Source of the DNA: Diabrotica undecimpunctata
Lineage: Eukaryota > Arthropoda > Insecta > Coleoptera > Chrysomelidae
Assembly (NCBI RefSeq): GCF_040954645.1
Contig: NC_092804.1
Span: 41,321,753 to 41,385,752, forward strand
Direction: 5' to 3'
DNA: 64,000 nt
This document shows, piece after piece, positions 1 through 9,890 of this stretch. A model generated the notes under the pieces. That model was not told where the DNA came from. It did not search any database and saw only the letters and a list, made by a program, of their open reading frames with translations. The translations under genes and the position numbers were made by a program. Each line of letters begins with the position of its first letter. The first letter of the stretch is position 1.

Positions 1-175
1 CAATGTTTTTGAAGGACAAGGCACTCAAAGAAAAATATTTTTGACAACTCGAGGACCTCAAATCTTCAAGGACTCACTTTCAGATGCTAAACTATTTTAT
101 CCAGTATGATGTGTAACAAGAGATTAAAATGCTTATTTAAAAAAAATATTGAAATTTATTTAATTTAAAGCGTAG

Positions 176-385
176 AGAGAGATAAGGCTTGCTCCAACTA
201 AGTATGCAGGAAGAAATAAAAAAAGCATAGGGAGACGTAAAATATCGTGGCTGCACAACCTAAGAAAATGGTACGGATGTACATCAAATGAACTTTTCAG
301 AGCAGTCTTCTCTAAAGTCCGAATAGCTATCATCATTGCCGATCTCTTTTTTCCCGGAGATGGCATATGATGAAGAAGAATTTAA
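176..385 (+). mobile_element. RTE-like LINE 3' end (copy A), fragment
   Basis: The plus strand encodes the tail of an endonuclease/reverse-transcriptase LINE protein: a basic stretch, then RKISWLHNLRKWYGCTSNEL, then a short hydrophobic run ending in tandem stops. The segment stops at an A/G-rich GATGAAGAAGAA tail, the kind of simple-repeat 3' end expected for RTE-type LINEs. The same protein tail appears at about 38.15-38.4 kb, so this is a dispersed family. Only the last 70 or so codons are present, so it is a 5'-truncated dead copy. The opposite-strand reading frame here is a shadow. Confidence 0.7.
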
Positions 386-395
386 CGCCAGTTTA

Positions 396-1161
396 AATTG
401 GCCAGGAGGAAGAAAGACCCTAAGCTAAGGGCATCAGCGTATCTAATATAGTAGATAATGATAGAATGAGTACTGAATTAATAAGATGTTATAGATATAT
501 AGATGGTGATGGATGGAGTGTAGAACTCATAAATGCATAAGACTCTAATTTCTAAGTAACTGTATTGATTTATTTTTGGAAAAGTAATATAAATTAGTTA
601 AACACTAGAATATATTGGACGCCACTGAACCAGTCTATTTACTGGCTTATTTAGACATAGATCTTTTATCTGTTAAGCAACAAAACAAATACGAAAAACT
701 AAATATCAAACCAACTTTTGTCTGGTCGATAAGACACACACAAGATACATGAAAAAGGAGTACAACAAAATTAAATAATATTCAGTTATTATAGAACAAA
801 ACATTAAATAATCTATTAATAAGAAACAAAGAAATCACGTGCATTGTATTGTTTTCATAAATGAGCAACTAACTTTGCTTAGACATTATTTAGCAAAACC
901 AAATTCCTAAATTTTTAAAAATTATAAAAATTCAATAAAGCAACTGAATTAAATTAATACAATATACAGGGAGTTAATAAATAATTCAAACAACAAAATT
1001 CCATAAAAAAATAATGACCGTTTACCATATAAACGAATCTCCGCAAATAGTTCATTTCTGAGATACGGGGTGTTAAAATTTTTCTTACACACTGACGATT
1101 TATTTATTTCTCTGAAACCGTTTCTTAATATTGTTCTGAAGCTATTTTTTTGTGGCATTTT
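396..1161. other. no gene recognised
   Basis: AT-rich sequence without a supportable coding region. Around 963 there is a TATACAGGGAGTTAATA motif resembling the TACAGGG ends of the long-TIR transposons at 25.6 and 57.4 kb, possibly the edge of a small related relic. Confidence 0.5.
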
Positions 1162-1303
1162 AAATTAATTTATATTTAAATGGGAATAAGCCAGAATTAA
1201 AGGTTAAAATACGTTTATTGACGTTTCAATTTCCACTTCGGAAATTGAAACGTCATTTTAACCTTTAATTGTGGCTTATTCCCATTTAAATATAAATTAA
1301 TTT
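1162..1303. repeat. 142-bp hairpin related to the repeat at 39.5 kb
   Basis: Near-perfect inverted repeat. The arms run from AAATTAATTTATATTTAAAT to its complement, with a central ACTTCG loop and one 10-base bulge near 1211-1220. The inner part carries half of the hammerhead-like motif (stem II plus GAAACGTC), and the outer part repeats the GGCTTATTCCCATTTAAAT tail found after the complete motif at 39.46 kb. It looks like two element tails joined head to head. Confidence 0.8.
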
Positions 1304-1740
1304 CTCTGAAACCGATTGATATACGCAAATTAGTCTCGATGAGATTTAAGAGGTAGTTATTGCGCATTTAAACATACAATTAGGAATTGTATATTCATCA
1401 TTGGCGCGCATACGGGTAATGGTTTGAATATTTTTAAAGAAAAAAATGGTACGCCACTGAGATATTTAAAATTTACAATTATTTTTGCATTACTCGTTCA
1501 ATTTGTAAAAAAAAATCTTTGTTATTTATTTATTTTATTTATTTATATTTTATTTAGCTACTCCTAATATTTGTTTAATGTTAAATACGAAGTGTCAAAT
1601 TAGCGTTTGTTCATTATTAAGCTTTTAGTTTGTGCTGTTATAAATGTCACATGTCTGTTAATTTGTCTTTAAACAAATATTTTATTTTAATTTCTTGCGC
1701 TTTTATTCATTTATTAACTTGTCACTTTCATTTTACTATT
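1304..1740. other. no gene recognised
   Basis: AT-rich; short frames only. TTTCTCTGAAACCG occurs on both sides of the hairpin (near 1107 and 1302), suggesting the hairpin interrupted or duplicated older repeat sequence. Confidence 0.4.
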
Positions 1741-1990
1741 TTTGTTCTAAAAATAATTGGCGACCAACTTTCGGAAGGAGTTACATTGTTAAACATTCGC
1801 GCCCCACGTTGGGCGCCAATGTATAACCATTGAACGACCCATCAGAAACTGAGCTAAACGAGCCCTAACAATTGGCTTCCTAAAAAAGTTGAGATATTTA
1901 TTGTTCTGCATTAGCTCCCAAGATTCGGAGGAAGTTATATTGTTACCCATTGGCATCCACCGTTTCTGATGGGTTATTCAATGGTTAAAA
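1741..1990 (-). mobile_element. LTR-retroelement leader remnant with tRNA-Lys-type primer site
   Basis: Positions 1801-1818 read GCCCCACGTTGGGCGCCA, whose complement matches the primer-binding sequence complementary to the 3' end of tRNA-Lys used by Gypsy-type elements and several retroviruses. No LTR pair or gag was found beside it. Two 25-base inverted arms (1825-1849 and 1962-1986, two mismatches) lie immediately outside it, and TTCGGAAGGAGTTACATTGT at 1771 has a diverged echo near 1924. I read it as a collapsed leader or LTR edge of a dead element in minus orientation. Confidence 0.5.
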
Positions 1991-2349
1991 GTTTTCAATC
2001 ATCGAAACTTTTCTTTTATCAAAATGAATAGAAAATTTTACAATTATTGTGGAATTTTCAGACATGCCGAATGGGTTTTTCCAAATCGATGTATCTAAAG
2101 TACCTAGTTTTATGACCATAAGTAACTACTCATATAATTAGTTTTATGGCTACAATCAGTAACGTACATATTTGGATTTCCGGAGCCCCAGTTTTAATCT
2201 TTTATTTGCCTTTACCTGACTGTCCGTGGTTGGCAGGTAAAATTACAATAACTTCTTTAAAAAACTGAAGGCAAAGTCTTTCCGGAGTCGTTGTGTACAA
2301 CGTGTACAACCTCTGCTTTCTTGAGACTTTTTTTTTCAGAAGAAGCATT
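1990..2349. other. no gene recognised
   Basis: No coding or structural feature stands out before the Tc1-like relic; the opposite boundary of that relic was not found. Confidence 0.4.
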
Positions 2350-3180
2350 CAGTTTTCGTGAACGATGTCGGTTAAATTTTAAATTTCGTGTATTGATTGA
2401 GAAACTGGGTATCCTAGATAAGTGACATTAAGAGTGGTCGAACTGTTGGGTTACGTGAAGTCAGTCTATTAGTAAGAAAAGTTTCTAGGAGGATTAACAG
2501 ATCCTTTTGCAGTATACTTCAGTGAGAACAAGCGTGGACTCAGGAAGGCCGAGGACACCGAACGAGGGGCCCTAGATGTCACAAAGGAACTACAAAGCGA
2601 CACACTTTTTTTATTGGGTTATACCTGTCACAGCTGAACATCGGCGTAACCATTTGCTCTAGTGTAGAGAAACTATAGGACTGGGAATAGAGTCAAGTGG
2701 TCTCTAGTGACGAAACCTGCTTTTGTCTGTTAATGCAATAGTAGGGCAAGAGTGAGAAGACGATGTGGCAAAGGACCTGAACCTGAAGGCAATATAAAAG
2801 CTCGACGCTATATTCAGGAAGTAGTAGAGCCTCGTCCTATTCCATGCCTTTCACCATCCAAAACCCGGTATTTCAGAAACACAATATCAGACCGTATGTT
2901 AGCCTTCATGGATCAATATCATTTAAACCATTTACCTTGGCCACCACGGTCGACTGATCTGTCTCCATTTGAATATATCTGTATCATAATATTTTGTAAG
3001 CTCCTGAGTTTGCAACACCCGCTACAGACGTTACCAGATCTTTCTCACAAACTTGCAGTAGCCTATGAGATACCTCAACAGGGTATAAACCAAAGGCATG
3101 TCAATGACTGTACAAGGAATCGTAAATCCTCAACACATTATCACAGCTTCTGCAGTATGTTTAGTCAAGCTAAAAGTTTA
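2350..3180 (+). pseudogene. Tc1-like transposase relic
   Basis: Decayed DDE transposase of the Tc1/mariner superfamily. Recognisable pieces in order are SSGRPRTPNE (linker), a degraded SDETCFCL block around 2712-2735 (first catalytic Asp), RYIQEVVEPRPIPCLSP at 2797-2855, and HLPWPPRSTDLSPFEYI at 2932-2982, which is the usual W-P-x-R-S-P-D-L-x-P-x-E block with Glu as third catalytic residue. The central D-N-A-R-P-H block with the second Asp is lost (the frame passes into RNTISD). Several stops and frame changes make it non-functional. Terminal inverted repeats were not located. Confidence 0.75.
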
Positions 3181-3700
3181 TTTATAACTATCTTCTTCGT
3201 AATTTTTGTTTTCTTTACCACAAGTAAATTTTATTCTATATTAGCATTTCATCTTTATCTTCTATATTAATGTCTGTCTTTATCTTCTATATTATAAAAT
3301 TTATTTAATTCTTATTAATTTAACCCTTATGCGGGCAAGGTGGGTCCAACGGGCCCGAGACGCCAATTCTTTTATCTTTTATGTTATTAAACTGATAAAA
3401 AAAATTTTTATTGAAATTAATGCATCACTGAATTTGATTAGAAGTATTTTTCCTTCAACACAGTCATAAGCTATTTAAAATATTCATTACCATTTTTGAA
3501 ATTATTGCATCGAAAGAATTTTGTCACGTCAAGGGGCAACACGGGCCCATCGGATACTATTTGTATTTATACCTAAAGTTCAAATCTTTGTTACAGAAGT
3601 TAATCTAACAATCAGGTAATGTTTTTGTGTATTATCTAAACGACTTTCATGATTCCGGAAATCCAATAATAAAGCCTAAACATGTAACAAACAATGTAAA

Positions 3701-3731
3701 CATCTCTTTGATGTGAACATCAAAGAGATGC
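3701..3731. repeat. short perfect hairpin
   Basis: CATCTCTTTGATGT and its exact complement are separated by two bases, inside the 5' non-coding part of the piggyBac element. It could be a sub-terminal recognition repeat or a chance hairpin. Confidence 0.6.
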
Positions 3732-3945
3732 TTACAATAGGTGTTATATATATTCTAAATAAATTTTAAAAACTGATAATCATTGTTGGAATGCAATAAT
3801 ATTGTTAGGTAGGTACTTATTCATATTTTGAAATAAATAATGCATCTGCTATCAAGCGTTTGATATCAATGTTAGTGTCGAAACTAAGCTCCTAAAATTA
3901 TATTGAATTACAGTGAAGTAGATAGTGCAAATAAAAAGTCCCAAA

Positions 3946-5455
3946 AACCATTATGAGCTGCAGAACTGCAAGATATTGCTAACAATTTATGGGATTTCGA
4001 TGATGAAGAATCTCCTGAAGTAGGTGACATTAAAAGTGACTCTGAAATTGAAGATAGTCTTTCGAAACCAAGTGAAAAAATTATCAGCAAGTAGTATTAA
4101 GTGGTAATGAAGAAGAATGTATAGCTACAAGTTCACGAATTTCAGAGTGTGTAATTTTTGAAACTAAATACGAAATTAACTGGAAAAGTCAACCACAACC
4201 GAGAGGAGGTATGCTATACTGCGACATAATAAAAAGCAAAGTGCACAAAGTAATGTTAGCCCCTGTTCCTTGTTTTTAGTTTGTGGACGAAAAAATTTTG
4301 AACGAAATAGTGAAGTGTACAAATAAAGATGCCGAAAAAGTCCTGGGGATAGAGAACTGGAACTATTGCTACTCTACAGAGTTGTATGCCGTTTACTACT
4401 ACTGACTGCAGGGCCCTGAGTGCCAATATCCATAATTTAGATATACTTAGGAGTAAGTTTTATGAACCTACTATATTTAAATCTACCATGGGGTTAAAAC
4501 GATTAAAAAATTTGCTAAGATTTGTTCGATTTGATGAAGAGGGCACGAGCTCTGAACGAAGAAGGAACGACAAATTAGCAGCAATACACGAAACTTTTCA
4601 AAATACTATTTAACAGGAAAAAATATAACGGTATATTAGCAACTTGTTCATATCGAGGTAGGTGTTCTTTCAAGCAGTACATGCCCTCAAAGCCAGATAA
4701 GTATGGCATGAAAATATGGTGAGCGTGTGATTCGGAAACATATTACCCTTTAGGTGGAATACCATATACAGGAAAAAACGGAAATACAGTAGCCAAAGGT
4801 CTTGCATCTCAAGTTGTAAGGCAACTCGTTGAGCCTTATTATAATTGGAATGTGACTAGCGATTCCAAGAGGAATGTGACTTGCGATAATTATTTCACTG
4901 ATCTTGCTCTTGCACATGAATTACTGGCAAATTCACTGCACAGTGAAAAAAAAAATAAGAAATTTGTTCCTCGAAAATTTCTATCAAACAAGAACCATTT
5001 AGAGAAATCTTCAATTTTCAGATTCACTCCAAAAGCATCTTTTGTTTCTTACGAAAAACCAGAGAAGTGTCCTAGTCCTGTCTACCATGCATCACAATGC
5101 TTACTGTGCAGATCATGTTGACAAAAAACCAGACATGATACCAAATTATAATAGTACAAAATGTGGTATCGATACGCTACACCAAATGATTCATAAATAT
5201 ATGTGCAAAAGACAAACTAACCGTTAGCCTTTTGCATTTTTTATGAATATTTTAAACGTGGCTGGGGTAGCCTCATTTATTATTTGGACAAATTTACATC
5301 CAAAATGAAACGAAAGCAAAAAATGGAAAGCGAAGATTGTTTCTTACAACGACAGCAGAACAAATAGTGTTGCCTCAAATTTTGAGAAGAAAATCAGGGG
5401 TACTACAATGGAAAATAAAACAGTGTATTGAAAAATGCTTACAGTAAGTTGAACC
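3946..5455 (+). pseudogene. piggyBac transposase (broken)
   Basis: Would encode the DDE-type piggyBac transposase that excises and inserts at TTAA. An acidic N-terminal region is readable at 3958-4094 (NLWDFDDEESPEVGDIKSDS). A core block at 4386-4613 contains LRSKFYEPTIFKSTMGLKRL and LLRFVRFDE. The RNVTCDNYFTDLALAHELL block at 4870 carries the conserved CDNYFT aspartate. Distal pieces include NKNHLEKSSIFRFTPKASF, a degraded D-x-M-I-P-N-Y-N block, and NVAGVASFIIWTNLHP at 5255-5305. Stops and shifts near 4094, 4340, 4615, 4720, 5120 and 5228 break it. A C-terminal cysteine cluster is not readable. Confidence 0.85.
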
Positions 5456-5621
5456 ACACAATAAAAAGCAAAAACTAGAAAAACCTTCAGTTTTTTAACG
5501 ATCACTGTATAATTAAAAAAAGTATTGCAATAAAGAAAAATAAATGACTAATCTATGGTTTTTTTTTATTTTTATTATTGATTTTTTTTTTCACCTAATA
5601 CTTAATAATAATTTTAATAAT

Positions 5622-5697
5622 CATATCAATTTGCTATTTAAGTTGGGAATAAGCTAATCTTGTTGCTTAGTCCCAACTTAAATTGTAAATTGATATG
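5622..5697. repeat. hairpin, relative of the 1.2-kb one
   Basis: 33-base imperfect inverted arms (CATATCAATTTGCTATTTAA... and its complement) with a 10-base loop, inside the 3' part of the piggyBac element. The inner ATTTAAGTTGGGAATAAGC resembles ATTTAAATGGGAATAAGCC in the hairpin at 1162-1303, so the two may derive from one repeat family. Confidence 0.65.
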
Positions 5698-6256
5698 ACT
5701 AAGTATTAATTTGTAAAAGTAAACTAATAATATTCTTCTGACTTATGCGTTTTATTCATTTTGTAAAGATTGTTTTTGTCGGTACTATATACATGAGCTG
5801 CTAATTACCGTAATCTTTTCTTAGAAGGGTTTTAACACAATAATGAAAGGCAACAACACCGTAATCTTTTTCCAGGGTATGCGTAAACATCAACCTCTAT
5901 TTTCAAATAGAATGGCCTGGTAGATTTACAAAACTTTTTATTTATTTATTCATTAAGTCTTTATTTAGCTTTAACTGTTAATTACTTGTGAATAAATATT
6001 TTTCTATAAAAGTTTTCTTTCATTTCATTATTTCGTGCAAATCCTTCAGGTATATCTTACCCTCGAGGTAGACCGCATACTATAGTAGCACCTTTTTTAA
6101 TCTAGACAATTTAAATTTAACTTTAATAAAAAATCAAAAAAGAATATTAGAAATATATGAGTAAATATGAATAGTACATTCAAGAACAGTGGTGGGCCCA
6201 ACGGACCCGAGTTACCCGGTTACGTAAGTAAAATGTATTGCCCGGATAAGGGTTAC

Positions 6257-7287
6257 GAAATCTTGCTATATTTTATTTTTCTATTATTTCGTCGATTTCG
6301 TTTTCAGTTATTTTCTTATACTTACTCATTGTCATTATTTTTTGTATCACTGTGGTTCTTACACATAACTTTTTGTTTCAGAATTTTTTCTGCTAATATG
6401 TTATTTGTCAATGGCCTTATCAATGTGTGAGATAGTGCCAGTTTAGTTTTTTTTTTAGATTTTGCTCTTTTTGGCCCATGCTCTGCCATAATACAGTTTA
6501 CATTTTTTAACATATATATTTTAATTTTCCATACTTTAGATAACAATGAACTTGTAATAAATAAAACTCTCCGCAGATCTATTTTCGAATAAACCGTTGA
6601 TTTAAACCCTCAAAAATTACTAACAACTTCGTCTATGAACTCGGTTTTCGAAAGAAGTTGGTAAACGGAAACCAGGATGAAGGCAGACACAGACAGGATG
6701 CAGAGGGCTCTTTGCTGTTCTCGAGTCACAAGAATAGATCTCTGAGCTGAAGTTTTTTTCTTAGTTAATGGAATGAATTTTGTTGTTGGGCTGAGTATTT
6801 CTGACTGCATTCCACATTTTCTGATCTATATTTTAGTTAACGAGCAAGAAATAAGAAACATTGTATGTATGACATTTGCTGTTAGGTATTTTATTGTAAT
6901 AGGTTCACACAAATAAAACATGAATAAGCAAACGTATTTTAAAAATGAACTTTTAATATAGAGCTACATAATTCTTTATACATTTTTATGTTTGAAGTGT
7001 AACGGGTAACGTGTTGCACATTTATGTAAAATGAAAAATACATGTACCAATGCATTTTAAATCCCACTGGTAGAAGCGAACGTGTAAATAAATAATTGAA
7101 ATGTAAATGTGTTCATAATGGAAAATATTTCTATAAAAAATTTTATATCTCAAACATGTAATTCACGCAACCAAAGCCTTAGTGTAATCACTGAAGCATA
7201 AATTGGTTTTAACATTACATGCATATGCTTTTTCTATTATTTGTCAAATATTTAAAATTTGCTCTTTTATTTCTTTCCCAGGCAAAA
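6257..7287. other. no gene recognised
   Basis: AT-rich intergenic-type sequence; frames are short, low-complexity and without recognisable domains. Confidence 0.4.
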
Positions 7288-7621
7288 ACCCATGTTTTTG
7301 TCATTAAGAGTCGGAAGGAACAAGAAAGATTCTAGGCGGTAATAGATAAATTGATATAAGGTTGAATGCTCGAATAAATGAACTTTGAAAAAATTAAAGG
7401 CAAATATCGAGCACAATTTTAATAATCAAACCTTGCCCAAGTACTTTTGCTTTCTAAAGCATCATCAGGGGCATTTCGTCAAATTTGGGCTATCCTCGAT
7501 ATTTGCCTTTAATTTTTCCAAAGTTCATTTATTCGAGCATTCAACCTATATCAATTTATATATTACCGCCTAGAATCTTTCTTGTTCCTTCCGACTCTCA
7601 ATGACAAAAACATGGGTTTTA
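7288..7621. repeat. palindrome with hammerhead-like motif in its loop
   Basis: Arms of about 125 bases (7288-7412 and 7497-7621) are inverted copies, including GAACAAGAAAGATTCTAGGC and TTGAATGCTCGAATAAATGA. The 84-base loop holds a minus-strand hammerhead-like motif. The right arm runs directly into a (TA)n tract. The layout matches other PLE-like tails in this window. Confidence 0.8.
7434..7473 (-). ncRNA. hammerhead-like motif 1
   Basis: Minus strand, 5' to 3': stem I TGCCC; core CTGATGA; one extra T; stem II GCTTT/AAAGC; AAAA (canonical GAAA with G12 changed to A); palindromic GTAC as stem III; TT; then GGGCA, which pairs fully with the first strand. Fold and order match a type I hammerhead with minimal stem III, but the G12 change and the extra base would weaken cleavage. 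Confidence 0.5.
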
Positions 7622-7624
7622 TGG

Positions 7625-7626
<2 letters not shown>

Positions 7627-7713
<87 letters not shown>
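7627..7713. repeat. (TA)n microsatellite
   Basis: Uninterrupted TA dinucleotides between the 7.3-kb palindrome and the first PLE tail. Confidence 0.95.
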
Positions 7714-7715
<2 letters not shown>

Positions 7716-7746
7716 TTCTTGCAGATTTCCCCAATATTTAAGAGTT

Positions 7747-7750
<4 letters not shown>

Positions 7751-7817
<67 letters not shown>
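7751..7817. repeat. (TA)n microsatellite flanked by inverted PLE ends
   Basis: TA tract between TCTTTCTTGCAGATTTCCCC...TTTACTA (7713-7750) and its inverted copy (7817-7855). Two PLE termini therefore meet across the microsatellite. Confidence 0.95.
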
Positions 7818-7820
<3 letters not shown>

Positions 7821-7873
7821 AACTCTTAAATATTGGGGAAATCTGCAAGAAAGACTCTAATGAGTATCAATTG

Positions 7874-7927
7874 TTTCGCCGAACGTTTTCGCCAAAGAGA
7901 ATTAATTTGGCTTCTTCAGGGCTGAAA
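7874..7927 (-). ncRNA. hammerhead-like motif 2 (left PLE arm)
   Basis: Inverted copy of the motif at 9696-9749: stem I TTTC-A-GCC, CTGAAGA core, extra A, GCCAAA/TTTGGC stem II, GAAA, ACGT, TC, then GGCGAAA. All canonical core bases are present. Confidence 0.6.
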
Positions 7928-8475
7928 GAGAATAAATTATAATTAGCTACCATATATTATATATTAAAACATTATTGATCTTACGGTAACTTAGAATTGT
8001 AGAGTTAGAATATAAAAAATTTTTGCTAGTAACAACATAATGGTGTTTTTTGTTAGTATGTGCAAAAAAAGTTTTTTTAAGGTTTGAAATGTATGGTAGC
8101 TTTGAACTTAACACGCAAAGGTATACCCAAGGTTAATCGAAAAACCCAATGTAACTACATTTAAAAGGAGGTAATTCTTTGAATTGTGGGCAATAACTAA
8201 ATTTTTGATTTTTAGAAAGTTTAAAAGTGAGATTTTGTTTTAGCCAGAACGCAAGCGCTGACAAATTCAGTAGTTCTTATGAATCTTTATGTCGTTAAGG
8301 TTCATTGGTAAAAAACGAATGAAATTAAATCCCAGTATAGGAAAATATTATTTTGATTTTCTTTATTTAATTATATTCTATTGTTCATGCATTATTATAT
8401 CTTATTGAGATGTATCTAAGAAAAACAAGGGAAAGTTATCTTTTTTAGTTAATGAAAATTAATTATAAAGGTAGG

Positions 8476-8937
8476 TTAGTTGTTAATGGATATATCAGTC
8501 AAGTTAGTTATCTGTGATATTGTATTGTTCTTGGTATCTGATTTAAGTAAGAAGTGGTATATATCGCTTAGATTCTTAATGTCACTCTTAACATTAATGG
8601 AGAAATCGTTAAGGAAAATATAAGACATTTCGATGAACTGTCTTTTAGATTTATTGTTCTCACGGTGGAGAATTGTAGTGTTCGTAGTCCATGAGATGAC
8701 CAGTGGAATGGACATGTTTGGCTAATGCACAACGGTCAGGGTGAAGTCGAGAATCACTTTTGTGTAGTGTAATACGTGATTTCAATAATTGAGATGTTTG
8801 ACCGATGTAGGAATTGTTGCAAGAGAGACATGGAATGTTGTAGACAATGTTACCAAGCCTATCTATGGGAGTCTTATCTTTTATCTTAGAAAAAAGATTA
8901 ATAATTGTTAGGGATGATCTACAAGCCACATTAAGTT
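8476..8937 (-). pseudogene. PLE GIY-YIG endonuclease, C-terminal part (left copy)
   Basis: Encodes the last part of a Penelope-like retroelement protein, whose C-terminal GIY-YIG nuclease nicks target DNA for reverse transcription. The minus frame reads NLFSKIKDKTPIDRLGNIVY, then the Cys pair IPCLSCNNSYIGQTSQLLKS (YIG box), RITLHKSDSRLHPDRCALAKH and the HSTGHLMDYEH block, then crosses a frame change near 8695 into the arm-encoded tail NNKSKRQFIEMSYIFLNDFS and stops at SINN. No reverse-transcriptase domain remains, so the copy is 5'-truncated. Confidence 0.85.
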
Positions 8938-8938
8938 G

Positions 8939-9149
8939 TACGAACACTACAATTCTCCACCGTGAGAACAATAAATCTAAAAGAGAGTTCATCGAAATAT
9001 CTTGTATTTTCCTTAACGATTTCTCCATTAATGTTAAGAGTGACATTAATAATCTAAGCCATATATACCACTTCTTACTTAAATCAGATACCAAGAACAA
9101 TACAACATCACAGATAACTAACTTGACTGATATATCCATTAACAACTAA
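8939..9149 (+). pseudogene. PLE endonuclease C-terminal tail (right copy)
   Basis: Plus-strand duplicate of the tail only: TTILHRENNKSKREFIEISC through TNLTDISINN and a stop. It is nearly the same as the left copy with scattered substitutions. The GIY and YIG boxes are absent because the duplication starts downstream of them, so this copy cannot encode a nuclease. The opposite-strand frame across this arm is a mirror shadow. Confidence 0.8.
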
Positions 9150-9695
9150 CCTACCTTTATAATTAATTTTCATTAACTAAAAAAGATAACTTTCCCTTGC
9201 TTTTCTTAGATACATCTCAATAAGATATAATAATGCATGAACAATCGAATATAATTAAATAAAGAAAATTAAAATAATATTTTCCTATACTGGGATTTAA
9301 TTTCATTCGTTTTTGACCAATGAACCTTAACGACATAAAGATTCATAAGAACTACTGAATTTGTCAGCGCTTGCGTTCTGGCTAAAACAGAACCTCACTT
9401 TTAAACTTTCTAAAAATCAAAAATTTAGTTATTGCCGACAATTCAAAGAATTACCTCCTTTTAAATGTAGTTACATTGGGTTTTTCGATTAACCTTGGGT
9501 ATACCTTTGCGTGTTAAGTTCAAAGCTACCATACATTTAAAACCTTAAAAAAAACTTTTTTTGCACATAGTAACAAAAAACACCACTATGTTACTAGCAA
9601 AGTTTTTTAATATTCTAACTCTACAATTCTAAGTTACGGTAAGATCAATAATGTTTTAATAGATAATATATGGTAGCTAATTATAATTTATTCTC

Positions 9696-9749
9696 TTTCA
9701 GCCCTGAAGAAGCCAAATTAATTCTCTTTGGCGAAAACGTTCGGCGAAA
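9696..9749 (+). ncRNA. hammerhead-like motif 3 (right PLE arm)
   Basis: Stem I strand TTTC-A-GCC at 9696-9703; CTGAAGA 9704-9710; extra A 9711; stem II GCCAAA 9712-9717 with TTTGGC 9727-9732; GAAA 9733-9736; self-complementary ACGT 9737-9740; T9741 and C9742 (predicted cleavage after C); stem I return GGC-GAAA 9743-9749. PLEs of animals are known to carry hammerhead ribozymes with very short stem III. The unpaired base after the core is the main departure from the textbook fold. Confidence 0.6.
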
Positions 9750-9844
9750 CAATTGATACTCATTAGAGTCTTTCTTGCAGATTTCCCCAATATTTAAGAG
9801 TTTACTATTTAACTTATCTGCAAAGATTAAATTTCTTTTCTTTT

Positions 9845-9848
<4 letters not shown>

Positions 9849-9888
<40 letters not shown>
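9849..9888. repeat. (TA)n microsatellite
   Basis: Roughly 20 TA units about 40 bases beyond the right PLE terminus. Confidence 0.95.

Positions 9889-9890
<2 letters not shown>

Larger units (their letters stand above)
3324..6252 (+). mobile_element. piggyBac-family transposon, complete but decayed
   Basis: The left end begins CCCTTATGCGGGCAAG after a TTAA (3320-3323). The right end is the inverted CTTATCCGGGCAATAC block ending GGG at 6252, followed by TTAC, one base from TTAA. Sub-terminal inverted blocks also match (GTGGGTCCAACGGGCCCGAG near 3340, and TGGGCCCAACGGACCCGAGT near 6192). TTAA duplication and CCC...GGG ends are the piggyBac hallmark, and 2.9 kb is usual for an autonomous member. 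The transposase inside lies on the same strand. Confidence 0.85.
7816..9807. mobile_element. Palindromic pair of Penelope-like element 3' ends
   Basis: Two copies of one PLE lie head to head. The left arm (7816-8686, minus orientation) and right arm (8939-9807, plus orientation) are 871 and 869 bases with few differences. The single-copy 252-base loop contains the start of the GIY-YIG domain and belongs to the left, longer copy. Both arms contain the end of the endonuclease ORF, a roughly 600-base 3' UTR, a hammerhead-like motif and a common end, TTTCCCCAATATTTAAGAG. Inverted partial duplications are known for PLEs, so this is probably an insertion outcome, not a separate system. Confidence 0.85.

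Noticed and set aside
160..366. Minus-strand 68-aa open frame
   Set aside because: It is the complement of the LINE protein tail read clearly on the plus strand.
7582..7818. Open frame of Tyr-Ile repeats (also at 23.3 and 25.4 kb)
   Set aside because: Pure translation of (TA)n microsatellite.
8847..9149. Single 100-aa gene in the PLE right arm starting at 8847
   Set aside because: Only the part from about 8939 is PLE coding; the first 30 residues are antisense of the loop.
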